Counted from the stretch's first letter, positions 40,471 through 50,822 are shown. The stretch is DNA of 64,000 nucleotides from Micromonospora haikouensis (GCF_900091595.1 NZ_FMCW01000002.1:199337-263336), one strand, 5' to 3'. Notes: generated from the letters alone by a model not told the origin. Program-made: numbers and translations.

Positions 40471-42207
40471 ATGGACCGCGTGTCGAACTCCCCGCGACGT
40501 GCCGGCGTCGCGCTCGCCGCCCTGACCGCCGTGCTGCTCACCGGGTGCACGGGGGAGCCGGACCGGCCCCGCCCCGCCCCGTCGGCCAGCCCCGCCGCGG
40601 CCGACCCGACCCCGTCGGGCGCGCCGACCGCGACCGCCGACCCGGCCGCCCGCGCCGCCGCCCTGGTCGGCACCCTCGCCGACGAGGACCTGGTCGGCCA
40701 GGTCCTCATGCCCTACGCGTACGGCGACAACGCCACGAAGGTCTCCACCGGCTCCGCCGCCGGCAACCGGGCCCTCGCCGGGGTGGACACCCCGGCCGAG
40801 ATGGTGGCGAAGTACCGGCTGGGCGGGCTCATCCTGGTCGGCTTCAGCGCCGACGACCCGACCTCCGGCAACCAGGAGACCACCAACGTCGACAACCCGC
40901 AGCAGGTCCGCGAGCTGACCACCGGGCTGCGCGACGCGGCCGGGAAGCTGCCCGCCGGCGCGGCCCCGCTGCTGATCGGCACCGACCAGGAGTACGGGGT
41001 GGTCACCCGGATCACCGACGGGGTCACCCTGCTGCCCAGCCCGCTGGCCGCCGGTGCGGCCGGGGACCCGGCGCTGACCGAGGCCGCCTGGCGGGCCGCC
41101 GGCCAGGAGCTGGCCGCGATGGGGATCAACCTCGACTTCGCCCCCGTCGCCGACGTGCTGGTCACCCGCAGCACGGTGATCGGCTCCCGGTCGTTCGGCG
41201 CGGACCCGAAGCGCGCCTCGGCCCAGGTGGCCGCCGCGGTGCGCGGGTTGCAGGGCGCCGGGGTGGCGGCCAGCGTCAAGCACTTCCCGGGCCACGGCCT
41301 GAGCGCCGCCGACTCCCACGAGGAGCTGCCGGTGATCGGCCAGAGCCGCAAGGTCCTCGACTCGACGGCGTTCCCGCCGTTCTCTGCCGGCATCGACGCC
41401 GGTGCCCTCGCCGTGATGTCCGCCCACCTCGACGTCACCGCCGTCGACCCGGGCACCCCGGCGACGTTCTCCCACCAGGTCCTCACCGGCGTGCTGCGCG
41501 GCCAGCTCGGCTTCCAGGGCGTGGTGATCACCGACGGCATGAACATGGCCCCCGCCAAGCGCTGGTCGCCGGGGGAGGCGGCGGTGCGGGCGCTCAAGGC
41601 CGGCAACGACCTGATCCTGATGCCGCCCAACGTCACCCAGGCGTACGACGGGCTGCTCGCCGCCCTGCGCGACGGCTCGCTGCCCCGGGCCCGGCTGGTC
41701 GAGGCGGTGACCCGGGTGCTGACCATGAAGTTCACCCTGGCCGGCACGCCCGCCCCGGCGATGTCCACGCTGAACGGCCCGGAGCACCGCAGGGCCGCCG
41801 AGGCGCTCGCCGCCGGCGCGGTCACCGTGCTGCGCGGCTCCTGCACGAAGGGGGTCCCCGGCCCCGTCACGGTCACCTCCTCCGGCGGCCGGGAGAAGAC
41901 CCGCGACCTGCTGACGCAGGCGCTCACCGCCGCCGGGGTGAAGGTGGTGCCGAGCGGCGGCACCCGGGTCCACCTCGTCGGGTACGGCGACGGCAGCGGC
42001 GACCTCGCCGCCGACGCGGCGGTGACCGTGGCGATGGACACCCCGTACGTGCTGGCGAAGGCGAAGTCGCCGACGCTGCTGGCGACGTACTCCTCCAGCG
42101 CCGCGTCGATGACCGCGCTGGCGAACGTGCTCGCGGGCCGGGCCCGCCCGACCGGCCGCTCCCCGGTGCCGGTGTCGGGGCTGCCCGCGACGACCTGCGG
42201 AAACTGA
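40471..42207 (+). CDS. GH3 beta-N-acetylhexosaminidase lipoprotein (NagZ-like)
   Basis: A 578-residue lipoprotein. The signal ends in a lipobox LLTGC, followed by a Pro/Ala-rich linker. The GH3 domain includes LIGTDQEYGVVTRI, INLDFAPVADVL, KHFPGHGLSAADSHEELP (catalytic dyad region, His271 and His275) and VVITDGMNM with nucleophile Asp355. The C-terminal ~130 residues add a second alpha/beta domain. It most likely releases GlcNAc from muropeptides or chitin fragments outside the membrane. The start follows GAACTGGTGGG. Confidence 0.92.
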   Translation: MDRVSNSPRRAGVALAALTAVLLTGCTGEPDRPRPAPSASPAAADPTPSGAPTATADPAARAAALVGTLADEDLVGQVLMPYAYGDNATKVSTGSAAGNRALAGVDTPAEMVAKYRLGGLILVGFSADDPTSGNQETTNVDNPQQVRELTTGLRDAAGKLPAGAAPLLIGTDQEYGVVTRITDGVTLLPSPLAAGAAGDPALTEAAWRAAGQELAAMGINLDFAPVADVLVTRSTVIGSRSFGADPKRASAQVAAAVRGLQGAGVAASVKHFPGHGLSAADSHEELPVIGQSRKVLDSTAFPPFSAGIDAGALAVMSAHLDVTAVDPGTPATFSHQVLTGVLRGQLGFQGVVITDGMNMAPAKRWSPGEAAVRALKAGNDLILMPPNVTQAYDGLLAALRDGSLPRARLVEAVTRVLTMKFTLAGTPAPAMSTLNGPEHRRAAEALAAGAVTVLRGSCTKGVPGPVTVTSSGGREKTRDLLTQALTAAGVKVVPSGGTRVHLVGYGDGSGDLAADAAVTVAMDTPYVLAKAKSPTLLATYSSSAASMTALANVLAGRARPTGRSPVPVSGLPATTCGN

Positions 42208-42311
42208 CCCGGGCCGGCGGTCGCAGGTCGGCGCGCGCGGGCCTTGCGGGCCGGGCCCGGCTGGTAGCGTGCGGCTGTCCGAGCGCCGCAGACGAGACGG
42301 AGGCGAGCCCC

Positions 42312-43316
42312 GTGACGCCACCGGAGCCGGCGCTGTCGGTCGTGGTGCCGATGTTCAACGAGGAGAGCGTGCTGCCGCTGTTCGCCCCGCGGCTGCGGGC
42401 CGTCCTCGACGCGCTCGGCGAGCCGTACGAGGTGCTGGTGGTCGACGACGGCAGCACCGACGGCACCCCCGCCGGCCTGGCCGGGCTGCGCGCCCGCTGG
42501 CCGCAGCTGCGGGTGCTGCGGCTGCGCCGCAACAGCGGCCACCAGGCGGCCCTGGTCGCCGGGGTGCTGCGGGCCCGGGGCCGGTGGGTGGTCAGCCTCG
42601 ACGCCGACCTCCAGGACCCGCCCGAGACCGTCGCCGAGATGCTGCGCCGGGCCCGCGCCGACGGCCTCGACATCGTGTACGGGGTGCGCGCCGACCGCAG
42701 CCGCGACACCCGCTTCAAGCGGTGGACCGCCACCGGCTACTACCGGCTGATGCGTCGCCTGGTCGGTAAGCAGGTGCCCGCGCAGGCCGGCGACTTCCGG
42801 CTGCTCAGCCGGGCGGCCGTGGAGGCCCTGCGGGAGCTGCCCGAGCGCAGCCCCGTGCTGCGGCTGGTGGTGCCGTGGCTGGGCTTCCCCAGCGGGGAGG
42901 TCACCTACCAGCGCGAGGAACGGGCCGCCGGCCGCACCAAGTACCCGCTGTCCCGGATGGCCGGGCTGGCCGCCGAGAGCGTCACCAGCTTCTCCGCCGC
43001 GCCGCTGCGCGTGGCCACCTGGCTGGGGCTGGTCGGGGTGGCCGTGTGCGGGGTGCTGGTGGTGGTCGCCGTCGCCGCCTGGCTGGCCGGCTCCACGGTC
43101 ACCGGCTGGCCCTCGCTGTACGTGGCGATCCTCTTCCTCGGCGCGGTGCAGCTGCTCTGCCTCGGCCTGCTCGGCGAGTACGTGGCCCGGATCTACACGG
43201 CCGTGCAGGGCCGCCCGGCGTACTTCGTGGCGAGCGACACCGGCGGGCCGGGCGCGGCCGACGCCGACGGGCCGGCGGCCGGCGGCACCGCCGAGCTGGC
43301 CGACAGCCTCCGGTGA
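42312..43316 (+). CDS. GT2 polyprenyl-phosphate glycosyltransferase (GtrB/DPM1-like)
   Basis: A 334-residue enzyme. The GT2 catalytic domain has VVVPMFNEESVLP, VVDDGSTDGT, SLDADLQDPPE and the QAGDFRLLSR acceptor region. Two C-terminal membrane helices (residues ~232-300) follow. Enzymes of this type load a sugar from a nucleotide donor onto polyprenyl phosphate on the inner face of the membrane. The next gene, a GT-C-like membrane protein, overlaps it by GTGA and could use the lipid-linked sugar outside. GTG start with GACGGAGGCG upstream. Confidence 0.93.
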   Translation: MTPPEPALSVVVPMFNEESVLPLFAPRLRAVLDALGEPYEVLVVDDGSTDGTPAGLAGLRARWPQLRVLRLRRNSGHQAALVAGVLRARGRWVVSLDADLQDPPETVAEMLRRARADGLDIVYGVRADRSRDTRFKRWTATGYYRLMRRLVGKQVPAQAGDFRLLSRAAVEALRELPERSPVLRLVVPWLGFPSGEVTYQREERAAGRTKYPLSRMAGLAAESVTSFSAAPLRVATWLGLVGVAVCGVLVVVAVAAWLAGSTVTGWPSLYVAILFLGAVQLLCLGLLGEYVARIYTAVQGRPAYFVASDTGGPGAADADGPAAGGTAELADSLR

Positions 43317-45643
43317 CCGCGCTCGCCTCCGGCGGCACCGACCCGGCCGGCCCCCGCCGCGACGCGACCGCCGACCGCGCGACCGTCGACCCCGCGTCCG
43401 GCAGCGGGCCCGCCCGGCGTCCCGCCGCCCTGCGGTACGCCCCGGCCGTCGCCGGCTACGCCGTCGTCGTCGCCGCGCTGCTGGCCACCGGCACCCCCGC
43501 GCCCGACGTGGCCCGCTGGACCGGTTACGCGCTGCTGGCCGTGCTGCTGCCCGGCACGCTGGTGTTCCGCGCGCTGCGCCGCCGCCCGCACACCCTCGTC
43601 GAGGACGTGGCGTTCGGCGCGGCCGTCGGCCTGGTGCTGGAGCTGGCCGGGTGGGCGGCGTTCACCGCCGCCGGCCTGCCCCACCTGCTGTGGCTGTGGC
43701 CCCTGGCGGTGCTCGTGCCGTTCGCGGTCGTGCCCCGGCTGCGCCGGCACTGGCGGGCCACCGGGCACACCCCGGTGCCGACGGGCTGGGCCTGGGCCCT
43801 CGCGGGGGTCGTCGCCGGCTTCACCCTCTATCTCTACGAGTCGTTCCTGCGGGTCAACCCGGTGCTGCCCACCGACGAGGGGCAGGCGCAATACATCGAC
43901 CTCGCGTTCCAGCTCTCCCTGGCCGGTGCGGCCACCCACCAGGTGCCGCTGGACGTGCCGCAGGTCGCGGGGGAGCCCCTGCACTACCACTGGTTCGGCT
44001 TCGCCCACTTCGCGGCGGCCAGCCTGGTCAGCGGCGTGGACCTGCCGACGGTGTTCTTCCGGCTGGGCGTGCCGACGCTCTGCGCGCTCGCGGCCGTGCT
44101 GGCGGCGGTGGTCGGCTGGCGGGTCACCGGCCGGCCGTACGCGGGGGTGGCCGCCGCCGCGTTGATGTTCACCGTCGGCGAGTTCGGCTACGAGAACGGG
44201 ATCCGCCAGCTCTTCGGCACCCAGGCCACGTTCATCGTGTGGGGCAGCCCGTCGATGACGTACAGCTGGGTGTTGCTCCTGCCGCTGGTGGCGGCGCTGG
44301 GCGAGCTGGTCGGGCGGGCCCGGGGCTCGGCGGTGCCGGCGCTGGGGCGCGGCACGTGGGTGCTCGCGGCGCTGTTCCTGGCGGCCTCGACCGGGGCGAA
44401 AGCCAGCTCGGTGCCGGTGGTGCTGGCCGCGCTGGCGTTCACCGCGGCGGTGTCGCTGGCGTTCCGGCGCACCCTGCCCCGGGCGGTGCTGGCGGCGGCC
44501 GGGCTGGCGCTGGCCGCGCAGCTGTTCGCCACCGCCGTGCTGTTCGCGTTCGAGAGCCACGGGGTGACGGTCGACCCGTTCTCGGGGCTGCGCCCGTACG
44601 TCGGCACGGGCCGCCCGGCGGGGACGACCGCGCTGCTGTGGGTGGCGGTGTCCGTCGCGTTCCTGCTCAACCTCCAGCTCCGGCTGGCCGGGGCGGTGGC
44701 GCTGCTGCGGCTGCGCCGCTGGCGGCTGGAGCCGGTGCAGGTGTTCCTGCTCGGCGGCGCGCTCGCCGGCCCGGCGATCTATCTGCTGGTGGGGCACCCG
44801 GGCAGCAGCAACCAGTACTTCACCCGGGCCGGCTTCGCGTTCGGGGTGATCCTGTCGGCGTGGGGCTGGGCCGAGCTGGTCGACTCCGCCGCGCTGGGCG
44901 CGCGGGGCCGGGCGCTGCTCGGCGCGGGCGCGGCCGGGCTCGCCGTGCTGCTCACCGCCGTCCAGCTGTGGCGTCCGGCGGCGTCGCCGTCGACCCCGGC
45001 GTACGCGCCGGTGCTGCCGCTGCTGACCTGGGCGGCGGCGCTGGCGGCGGTGGCGCTGCTGGTCGGGCTGTGCTGGCCGGCGCTGGTCGGGCGCTGGCCG
45101 GGGCTCGCCGGCCGGGGCGGGGCGGTGCTGCTCACGGCCGCCCTGGTCGCGGGCGCGCCAGGGCTGGTGCTGGACGCCGCCGCCGCGCACCGGTTCCCCA
45201 ACGGCGGGGCGTACCCGGTGGAGCGGATGCCGGCGACCCGGGTGGCGGCGGCCCGCTACGTGCAGGAGCACAGCGCGCCCGGCGACGTGGTGGCCACCAA
45301 CGCGCACTGCCGGGCGGTGGTCAACGGCTGGTGCGACGCCCGGTCGTTCTGGGTCAGCGCCTACACGCAGCGCTCGGTGCTGGTGGAGGGGTGGGCGTTC
45401 GCGCCCCGGATGGTGGGCCTGCCCGGTGGCCCGTACGCCCCGTTCTGGGACGCCGGGCGGCTGCGCGCCAACGACGCCGCGTTCACCGCCCCCACCGCCG
45501 CAGGGCTGGCCGACCTGCGCGACACGTACGGCGTGCGCTGGCTGGTGGCGGACCGGCGGGTCGCGCCGGAGTCCCCGGCCCTGGCCACGCTCGCCGACCT
45601 GCGCTACACGAACGCGCGGATGGCGGTCTACCGCCTCCGCTGA
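43313..45643 (+). CDS. Large multi-pass GT-C-like membrane protein
   Basis: A 776-residue membrane protein with about thirteen helices. The first long outer loop has NPVLPTDEGQAQYIDLAFQL and GEPLHYHWFGFAHF; the acidic pair after the early helices fits GT-C transferases. Later outer loops include FESHGVTVDPFSGLRPYVG and the C-terminal soluble part has TNAHCRAVVNGWCDARSFW. It is translationally coupled to the GT2 gene (GTGA), so the two probably make and use one lipid-linked sugar. The acceptor is unknown. Palindrome E6 follows. Confidence 0.78.
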   Translation: MTALASGGTDPAGPRRDATADRATVDPASGSGPARRPAALRYAPAVAGYAVVVAALLATGTPAPDVARWTGYALLAVLLPGTLVFRALRRRPHTLVEDVAFGAAVGLVLELAGWAAFTAAGLPHLLWLWPLAVLVPFAVVPRLRRHWRATGHTPVPTGWAWALAGVVAGFTLYLYESFLRVNPVLPTDEGQAQYIDLAFQLSLAGAATHQVPLDVPQVAGEPLHYHWFGFAHFAAASLVSGVDLPTVFFRLGVPTLCALAAVLAAVVGWRVTGRPYAGVAAAALMFTVGEFGYENGIRQLFGTQATFIVWGSPSMTYSWVLLLPLVAALGELVGRARGSAVPALGRGTWVLAALFLAASTGAKASSVPVVLAALAFTAAVSLAFRRTLPRAVLAAAGLALAAQLFATAVLFAFESHGVTVDPFSGLRPYVGTGRPAGTTALLWVAVSVAFLLNLQLRLAGAVALLRLRRWRLEPVQVFLLGGALAGPAIYLLVGHPGSSNQYFTRAGFAFGVILSAWGWAELVDSAALGARGRALLGAGAAGLAVLLTAVQLWRPAASPSTPAYAPVLPLLTWAAALAAVALLVGLCWPALVGRWPGLAGRGGAVLLTAALVAGAPGLVLDAAAAHRFPNGGAYPVERMPATRVAAARYVQEHSAPGDVVATNAHCRAVVNGWCDARSFWVSAYTQRSVLVEGWAFAPRMVGLPGGPYAPFWDAGRLRANDAAFTAPTAAGLADLRDTYGVRWLVADRRVAPESPALATLADLRYTNARMAVYRLR

Positions 45644-45682
45644 GGCGCGCCCCGGTCGGCCCCGGTGCGCCCCGGCGCGCCC

Positions 45683-45741
45683 AGGTGTTAGGAGGGGCCC
45701 CTTGTACAACAGAATGCGTTAACAAGGGGCCCCTCCTTCAG
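45683..45741. repeat. GGGCCC-armed extragenic palindrome, copy E6
   Basis: On the minus strand it reads GAAGGAGGGGCCCCTTG, TTAACGCATTCTG, TTGTACAAGGGGCCCCTCC. It sits between two convergent genes and could terminate both. Confidence 0.85.
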
Positions 45742-45746
45742 GAGGG

Positions 45747-48251
45747 TCAGCGCAGCGGGAGGCTGCGGGCCACGGCCGCGCCGTGCGACTCGTACGCGGC
45801 CAGCAGAGCGGTCGGCCGGCCCGAGGCGACCGGCACGACGACCGTCACCGACCGGTTCGCCTTCAGCTCGACCGTCCGGTCACCGAGGGCGGCGGAGCCG
45901 TCCCAGGCGTACAGGTAGGCCGTGCCGGACCGGTCGGCCCGCAGGGTGACCTTCACCCCGCCGGGGACCCGGCGCTGGTCGGTCAGCCGCAGCGCCTTCT
46001 CGGGCAGCCGCGCCACGGCGGCCGGGGCCACCCCGTCGACCGCCGACTGGGCGATGGTCTGCGGGCTGTGCACGCTGCGCGCGGCGGTGTCCGGGAAGAC
46101 CGGGGCGCTGGGCTGCCGCGCCGCCGGGGTGTAGCCGGGCAGGGTCGCCAGGCCGTAGCGGTACGGGTCGGCCCGTACGCCGGTGAACGTGGACCAGCCC
46201 AGCCGGGACTGGGAGCTGAGATCCTGGGTGTCCGAGTCGTAGACCAGGACGTTGAAGCCCATCCGGTTCGGGTCCACCGCGTCGGGCAGCACCGCGAACG
46301 GGATGCTGGCCTCGATGGTGTAGCCGGCGTACGGGCTGGTCACCTTGCTGACCACGGTCATGCCCGGCGCGGTCGTCGCCCCCGGGCCCTGCCGGTTGTC
46401 GGCGTCGCGCTGCCAGCACGGCGGGTCACCGTTGGCGGGGTCGTCGGTGACGGGGAAGATGCCGGCCTTGAACACCGTGGAGGTGTCGGTCGAGTTCCCC
46501 TTCGGGTCGACGATGATCTCGACGCTGTCGGTGCGCCGCTGCCGCTTGCAGTCCTGCGGCACGACCTTGCGGCCGAGCACGTCGTCGGTGACCTGGACGA
46601 ACACCTTGAGGGCGTCGGCGGTCCAGGCGATGCGGCCCTTCGCCGAGGCGTCCTGCGGCGTGGTGGCCTGACCCTCCCAGATGCGGGAGAAGTCCAGCTC
46701 CTCGCCGGGGTACTCGCCGGCCGAGGCCACGCCGTCGACCGCGTGGTCGTGGCCGGCCTGCGGGACCTCGGTGGTCGGCACGATCTCCAGCGCGCCGGTC
46801 TCCACGGTGCTGCCGGCGGCGCTGGTGGTGGTGATGGTGATGCCGTAGTCGCCGTCGGTGCCGCCCGCGTTGGCGGTGGGCAGGGTGGTGTCGGTGTTGG
46901 TGACGGTGAAGGTGACGGCCCCGGTCGCGCCGGGGGCCAGGCCGGTGTAGCTCCTGGTCGCCGCGTCGGCGGTGAAGCCGGCGGGCAGGCCGAGGGTGAC
47001 GGTGCCGCTGCGGGTGGCCTCGCCGTGGTTGCGCAGGTCGACGCGGACCGACCGGCTCTTGCCGGAGCCGATGGTGAGCACCGGCTTGATCAGCGTGTCG
47101 AGCTGCGGGTATCCGCCCTCGCCGGCCCACTCGCGGAACAGCCCCACCTCGGGCAGCGGCTCCAGGGTGCCGCGCACGTCGGCGACGACCCGCACGGCCC
47201 GGTCGGTGCGCCCGACGCCCTGCCGGGTGGTCAGGGTCGCGCCGACGAGCTGCTGCTGGTTGGTGTCGGCGCCGGCGGGGACGGTGACGGTGAACGTCGC
47301 GGTCCGCTCCTTGCCCGCCGGCACGCTGCCCCGCAGCGCGCCGGAGCCCTTGGCGGTCCAGCCCTGCGGCAGCCGCAGGTCGATCCGCGGCGCGGCCAGT
47401 GCCCGGTCCCGGGGCGCTCGCACGTGCGCGGTGACCTTGACGGTCTCGCCGGGGGCGAGGTCGAACCGGTCGGTGGTGAGGTACAGCTCGGTGCCCCGGG
47501 GCAGCCCACCGGCCGCGTTCGGCAGCACGGAGCCGCGCAGGATCGCCTCGGGGGAGGCGTCCGCCGGGTCGTACGGGACGCGGCTGTCGACCAGGGTGTA
47601 GAAGTCGCAGCGCATCTTCGTCGGGTCGGTGGGGGCGGCGGCGGTGCCGGCCCAGCCCTGGGTGACGTACTCCCGGCGGGCGTCGACCTCGATCTCGGCC
47701 CAGGTCTTGCCGGTGGCGCTCGGCGTGCCCTCCCAGACCCCGAAGACCTGGTCGGTGGGGACGGTCGGCACGAAGCTGGACGCGCACTCGGGCCCGGCGG
47801 CCGACGTGCCGGTGCCGCCCGTACGCAGGAACTTCGCGGCCCGGAACGGCTTGAGGCCCTCCTTGCGGAGCTGCTCGGGGAACGCGGCCGGGTCGGCGGC
47901 GGCGTGGAACGCCTCGGCGGCGAACCGGGCGGCCTGCTGGTGGTTGCCGTGGTTGCCCGGGGTCGGCGAGGGGTTCATGGTCATGACGATCTCGGGCCGG
48001 GTCTGCCGGATCACCCGGACGATCTGGCCGAGCGTGTCGTCGTGTCCCCAGATCCGCTCGGACAGCGGCGCGGACGCCGTGTACCAGAAGTCGACCCGGT
48101 CGAGGTTGTAGAGGTTCTCCACGCCGGCCCGGCCGATCGCGGTGCGCTCCTCGCGTTCGCGGATGATGCCGAGCGGCGGGCCCTCTTCGAGGCCGGCAGC
48201 GGCGCGGACTCCGTCACCGGGTACAGCGGCGGCGCGGGTGTCCGTACACAC
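45747..48251 (-). pseudogene. PIG-L family deacetylase lacking its catalytic N-terminus
   Basis: An open frame of about 835 codons. The first part matches the middle of PIG-L/LmbE deacetylases (GPPLGIIREREERTAIGRAG, LYNLDRVDFWYTASAPL, VMTMNPSPTPGNHGNHQQAA). It is followed by NEW3-like beta-sandwich domains and a C-terminal CBM9/DOMON-like domain. The family begins with a signal peptide and the zinc motif HPDDE, about 90-110 residues; nothing like it is found in any frame upstream, where promoter-like sequence starts at once. The zinc residues are therefore missing and hydrolysis is unlikely. The GTG at 48251 is a formal start only. It is divergent from a ROK repressor. Confidence 0.7.
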
Positions 48252-48303
48252 TGGAAGGCCTTCGCCCGGTGACGCTAGGGACCGGCGCGGCGGCCCGTCA
48301 ATG

Positions 48304-48336
48304 CTTTGCAAGGTCTTTCTTTCTTTGCAAAAGAAA
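48304..48336. promoter_or_regulatory. Candidate ROK operator: CTTTGCAA direct repeats
   Basis: CTTTGCAA occurs twice (48304-48311 and 48323-48330), 19 bp apart. The second copy is embedded in TTTCTTTGCAAAAGAAA, an almost perfect palindrome. The A+T content is exceptional for this genome. The site lies between the PIG-L remnant and the ROK repressor gene, a typical place for the repressor to bind. Confidence 0.5.
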
Positions 48337-48500
48337 TAAATTCAGGCCGGTCCACCTCTCCGGGTGCCGGCCCGGTCGCGCGCCCCCGATCCGACATCGG
48401 GGCCGAAGCGGGGCGTTTTCCCTGTTCGTGAGGGTTCCTCGGGTGGGCCGAGACGCTTTCGTTACTTGACTCGATAGTTCGTTCGCCGTAGGAAGGAAGT

Positions 48501-49664
48501 GTGACTGACGTGGTGACGCCACCAACGAGCCCGGTGAGCCGGGAGCGGTCGAAGGAGATCAAGCGGTTGTCCGTGATCTCCACCGCCCGCCAGGTGCGGG
48601 TGCTCTCCCGCGCCGAGCTGACCGAGCTCACCGGCCTGAGCCCCGCCACGCTCACCCCACTCGTGCGCGAGCTGATCGCCGAGGGCTACCTCATCGAGCG
48701 GGGGCCCGGGGCGTCCCGCGCCGGCCGCCCCCGGGCGATGCTGGAGTTCAACCCGCGCGCCGAGCTGGTCGCCGCCGTCTCCCTGGAGCCGTCCCGACTC
48801 AGCTGCGAGATCGCCGACAGCGACGGCACGGTCGTCGCCCACCGCACCGTCCGCCTCGCCGGCGACATCATCGACACCATCTGCCGGTCGGTGCCCGAGC
48901 TGGCCGGCGACGGCCTGCCGGCGCTGCGCGGGGTCGCCATCGCCGCGCCCGGCGTCTCCTCCGGCGGCGCCGTCCGGCTCGCCCCCTCGGTCGGCCTCGT
49001 GGAGGGCCGGCCGATAGGGGAGGCGGTGCAGCGGCACCTCGGCGTGCCGGTGGTGGTGGACAACGACGTCAACCTCATGGCGGCCGGCGAGCACGCGGCC
49101 GGCGCGGGCAGCGACGTCGCCGACCTGCTGCTGCTGCACGTCGCCGACGGCATCGGCGCGGGGCTGGTGCTCGACGGCCAGGTCCGCCGGGGCGCGGGCG
49201 GGGCGGCCGGCGAGGTCGGCTTCCTGCCGCTGGACCCGGCCGACCGGGGCCACGACGGGGTCGGCCCGTTCGAGGCCCGCTGGTCGGAGAACGCCGTCGC
49301 CGAGCGGGTGGTGGCCCTGGCCCCCGGCCGGCGGCCCGACGCCCCGGTGGCCGCCCTGGTCGAGCTGGCGCGCGCCGACGAGCGCGCCGCCGCGTACCTC
49401 GACGAGGTGCTGACCGCCTGGTCCCGGCTGATCGTCTCCTGCGTCTGCGTCATCGACCCCGGCCGGGTGCTGCTCAGCGGCGCCGCCGCCCAGCTCGACG
49501 ACCCGGCCGTCGACCGGCTCCAGGCCCTGGTCGCCGCCGCCGCGCCGAGCACCACCGAGGTCCGCCGGGCCGTGCTCGGCGACCGGGCCGTGCTGCACGG
49601 CGCGGTCAGCTACGCCCTCTCCGCGGCGGCCACCGGGCTGCCCACCCTGCTACCCGCCCCCTAG
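48501..49664 (+). CDS. ROK-family transcriptional repressor
   Basis: A 387-residue regulator. The winged helix-turn-helix at residues ~20-75 (SRAELTELTGLSPATLTPLV) is followed by a ROK sugar-kinase-like domain (GVAIAAPGVSSGG, VVVDNDVNLMAAGEHAAG, GAGGAAGEVGFLPLD). The zinc-binding GHxxC-x-CGxxGC motif of many ROK proteins is absent. It probably senses a sugar or sugar phosphate and controls the adjoining ABC-transporter cluster and its own divergent neighbour. GTG start with AGGAAGGAAGT upstream. Confidence 0.9.
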   Translation: MTDVVTPPTSPVSRERSKEIKRLSVISTARQVRVLSRAELTELTGLSPATLTPLVRELIAEGYLIERGPGASRAGRPRAMLEFNPRAELVAAVSLEPSRLSCEIADSDGTVVAHRTVRLAGDIIDTICRSVPELAGDGLPALRGVAIAAPGVSSGGAVRLAPSVGLVEGRPIGEAVQRHLGVPVVVDNDVNLMAAGEHAAGAGSDVADLLLLHVADGIGAGLVLDGQVRRGAGGAAGEVGFLPLDPADRGHDGVGPFEARWSENAVAERVVALAPGRRPDAPVAALVELARADERAAAYLDEVLTAWSRLIVSCVCVIDPGRVLLSGAAAQLDDPAVDRLQALVAAAAPSTTEVRRAVLGDRAVLHGAVSYALSAAATGLPTLLPAP

Positions 49665-49725
49665 CTCCGCCCCTCAGCTGCCCACCCCCTGGCTCCACCC
49701 GACCCGAACCCCTCGGAGGTACCCC

Positions 49726-50772
49726 ATGAGACGTCGCCTTCTCCTCGCCGGTGCGCTGGCCACAGTCCTCGCCGCAGGCACCGCCTGCGGCGGCGGTGGC
49801 GACGACGCGTCCGGCGACGCGGGCGCCGAGAAGCTCACCATCTACACGGCCCGCGACAAGAAGGTCTCCACCTTCGTGGTGGACCAGTTCACCGCCAAGT
49901 ACCCCGAGTACAAGGGCAAGGTGGAGATCCTCAACCTGGGTGCGCAGGAGATCCTGGAGCGGGTCCGGGCCGAGAAGGCCAACCCGCAGGCCGACGTCTG
50001 GTGGGGCGGCACCCAGCAGGGGCTCTCCGCGGGCGCGTCCGAGGACCTGCTGACCGGCTGGCAGCCGGCGTTCGCCGCCAAGATGGACGCGAAGTACAAG
50101 GACGCCGAGGGCCGCTGGTTCGGGGAGATCCTGCTGCCCGAGGTCATCATGTACAACAACAAGGCGCTCACCCCGGAGCAGGCCCCGAAGGACTGGGACG
50201 ACCTGCTGAAGCCGGAGTGGAAGGACAAGATCGTCATCCGTGACGTCGCCGCGTCCGGCACCATGCGGTCGATCTACGCGTCGATGATCATGCGGCAGTC
50301 CCCGGACGGCAGCAACCCGCAGCCCGGCTACGACTGGCTGAAGAAGCTGGACGCCAACACCGGCTCGTACGCGGCCAACCCCGCCGACCTCTACCTCAAG
50401 CTCTCCCGCCAGCAGGGCGTGCTCAGCGCCTGGAACCTCCAGGACATCCTGCTCCAGGCCAACCAGTCGAACATGCCGTTCGGCTACGTGATGCCGGCCT
50501 CCGGCGCCCCGGTGCTCGTCGACGGCATCGCCGCGGTCAAGGGCGGCAACACCACCGGCGCGCAGAAGTTCATGGAGTTCCTCTTCGACGACGCGCTCCG
50601 CGCCGACCTGGCCAAGGACTACTACCAGATCCCGGCCGTGGAGATCGCCGAGAAGCCGCAGTGGCTGGCCGAGCTCAACCTCAAGCCGCTGGACGTCAAC
50701 TGGGACGTGATCGGCAAGAACGAGACCGAGTGGATCAACCACTGGAACAGCCAGATCAAGAACAAGGGCTGA
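49726..50772 (+). CDS. ABC importer substrate-binding lipoprotein (FbpA/iron or phosphonate type)
   Basis: A 348-residue lipoprotein. The signal ends AAGTAC with the lipidated Cys. The mature part opens KLTIYTARDKKVSTFVVDQF and continues with ADVWWGGTQQGLSAGASEDL and PFGYVMPASGAPVLVDGIAA, the layout of class II binding proteins for Fe(III), 2-aminoethylphosphonate or polyamines. The two-tyrosine iron site of FbpA is not obvious, so an organic anion is at least as likely. CGGAGGT precedes the ATG. It is the first gene of the ABC cluster; palindrome E7 lies between it and the ATPase gene. Confidence 0.9.
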   Translation: MRRRLLLAGALATVLAAGTACGGGGDDASGDAGAEKLTIYTARDKKVSTFVVDQFTAKYPEYKGKVEILNLGAQEILERVRAEKANPQADVWWGGTQQGLSAGASEDLLTGWQPAFAAKMDAKYKDAEGRWFGEILLPEVIMYNNKALTPEQAPKDWDDLLKPEWKDKIVIRDVAASGTMRSIYASMIMRQSPDGSNPQPGYDWLKKLDANTGSYAANPADLYLKLSRQQGVLSAWNLQDILLQANQSNMPFGYVMPASGAPVLVDGIAAVKGGNTTGAQKFMEFLFDDALRADLAKDYYQIPAVEIAEKPQWLAELNLKPLDVNWDVIGKNETEWINHWNSQIKNKG

Positions 50773-50822
50773 CCACGGCGGCACCCGGGGCGGGCGCGGC
50801 GCGCCCTGGGCCCTGCCCAGCG

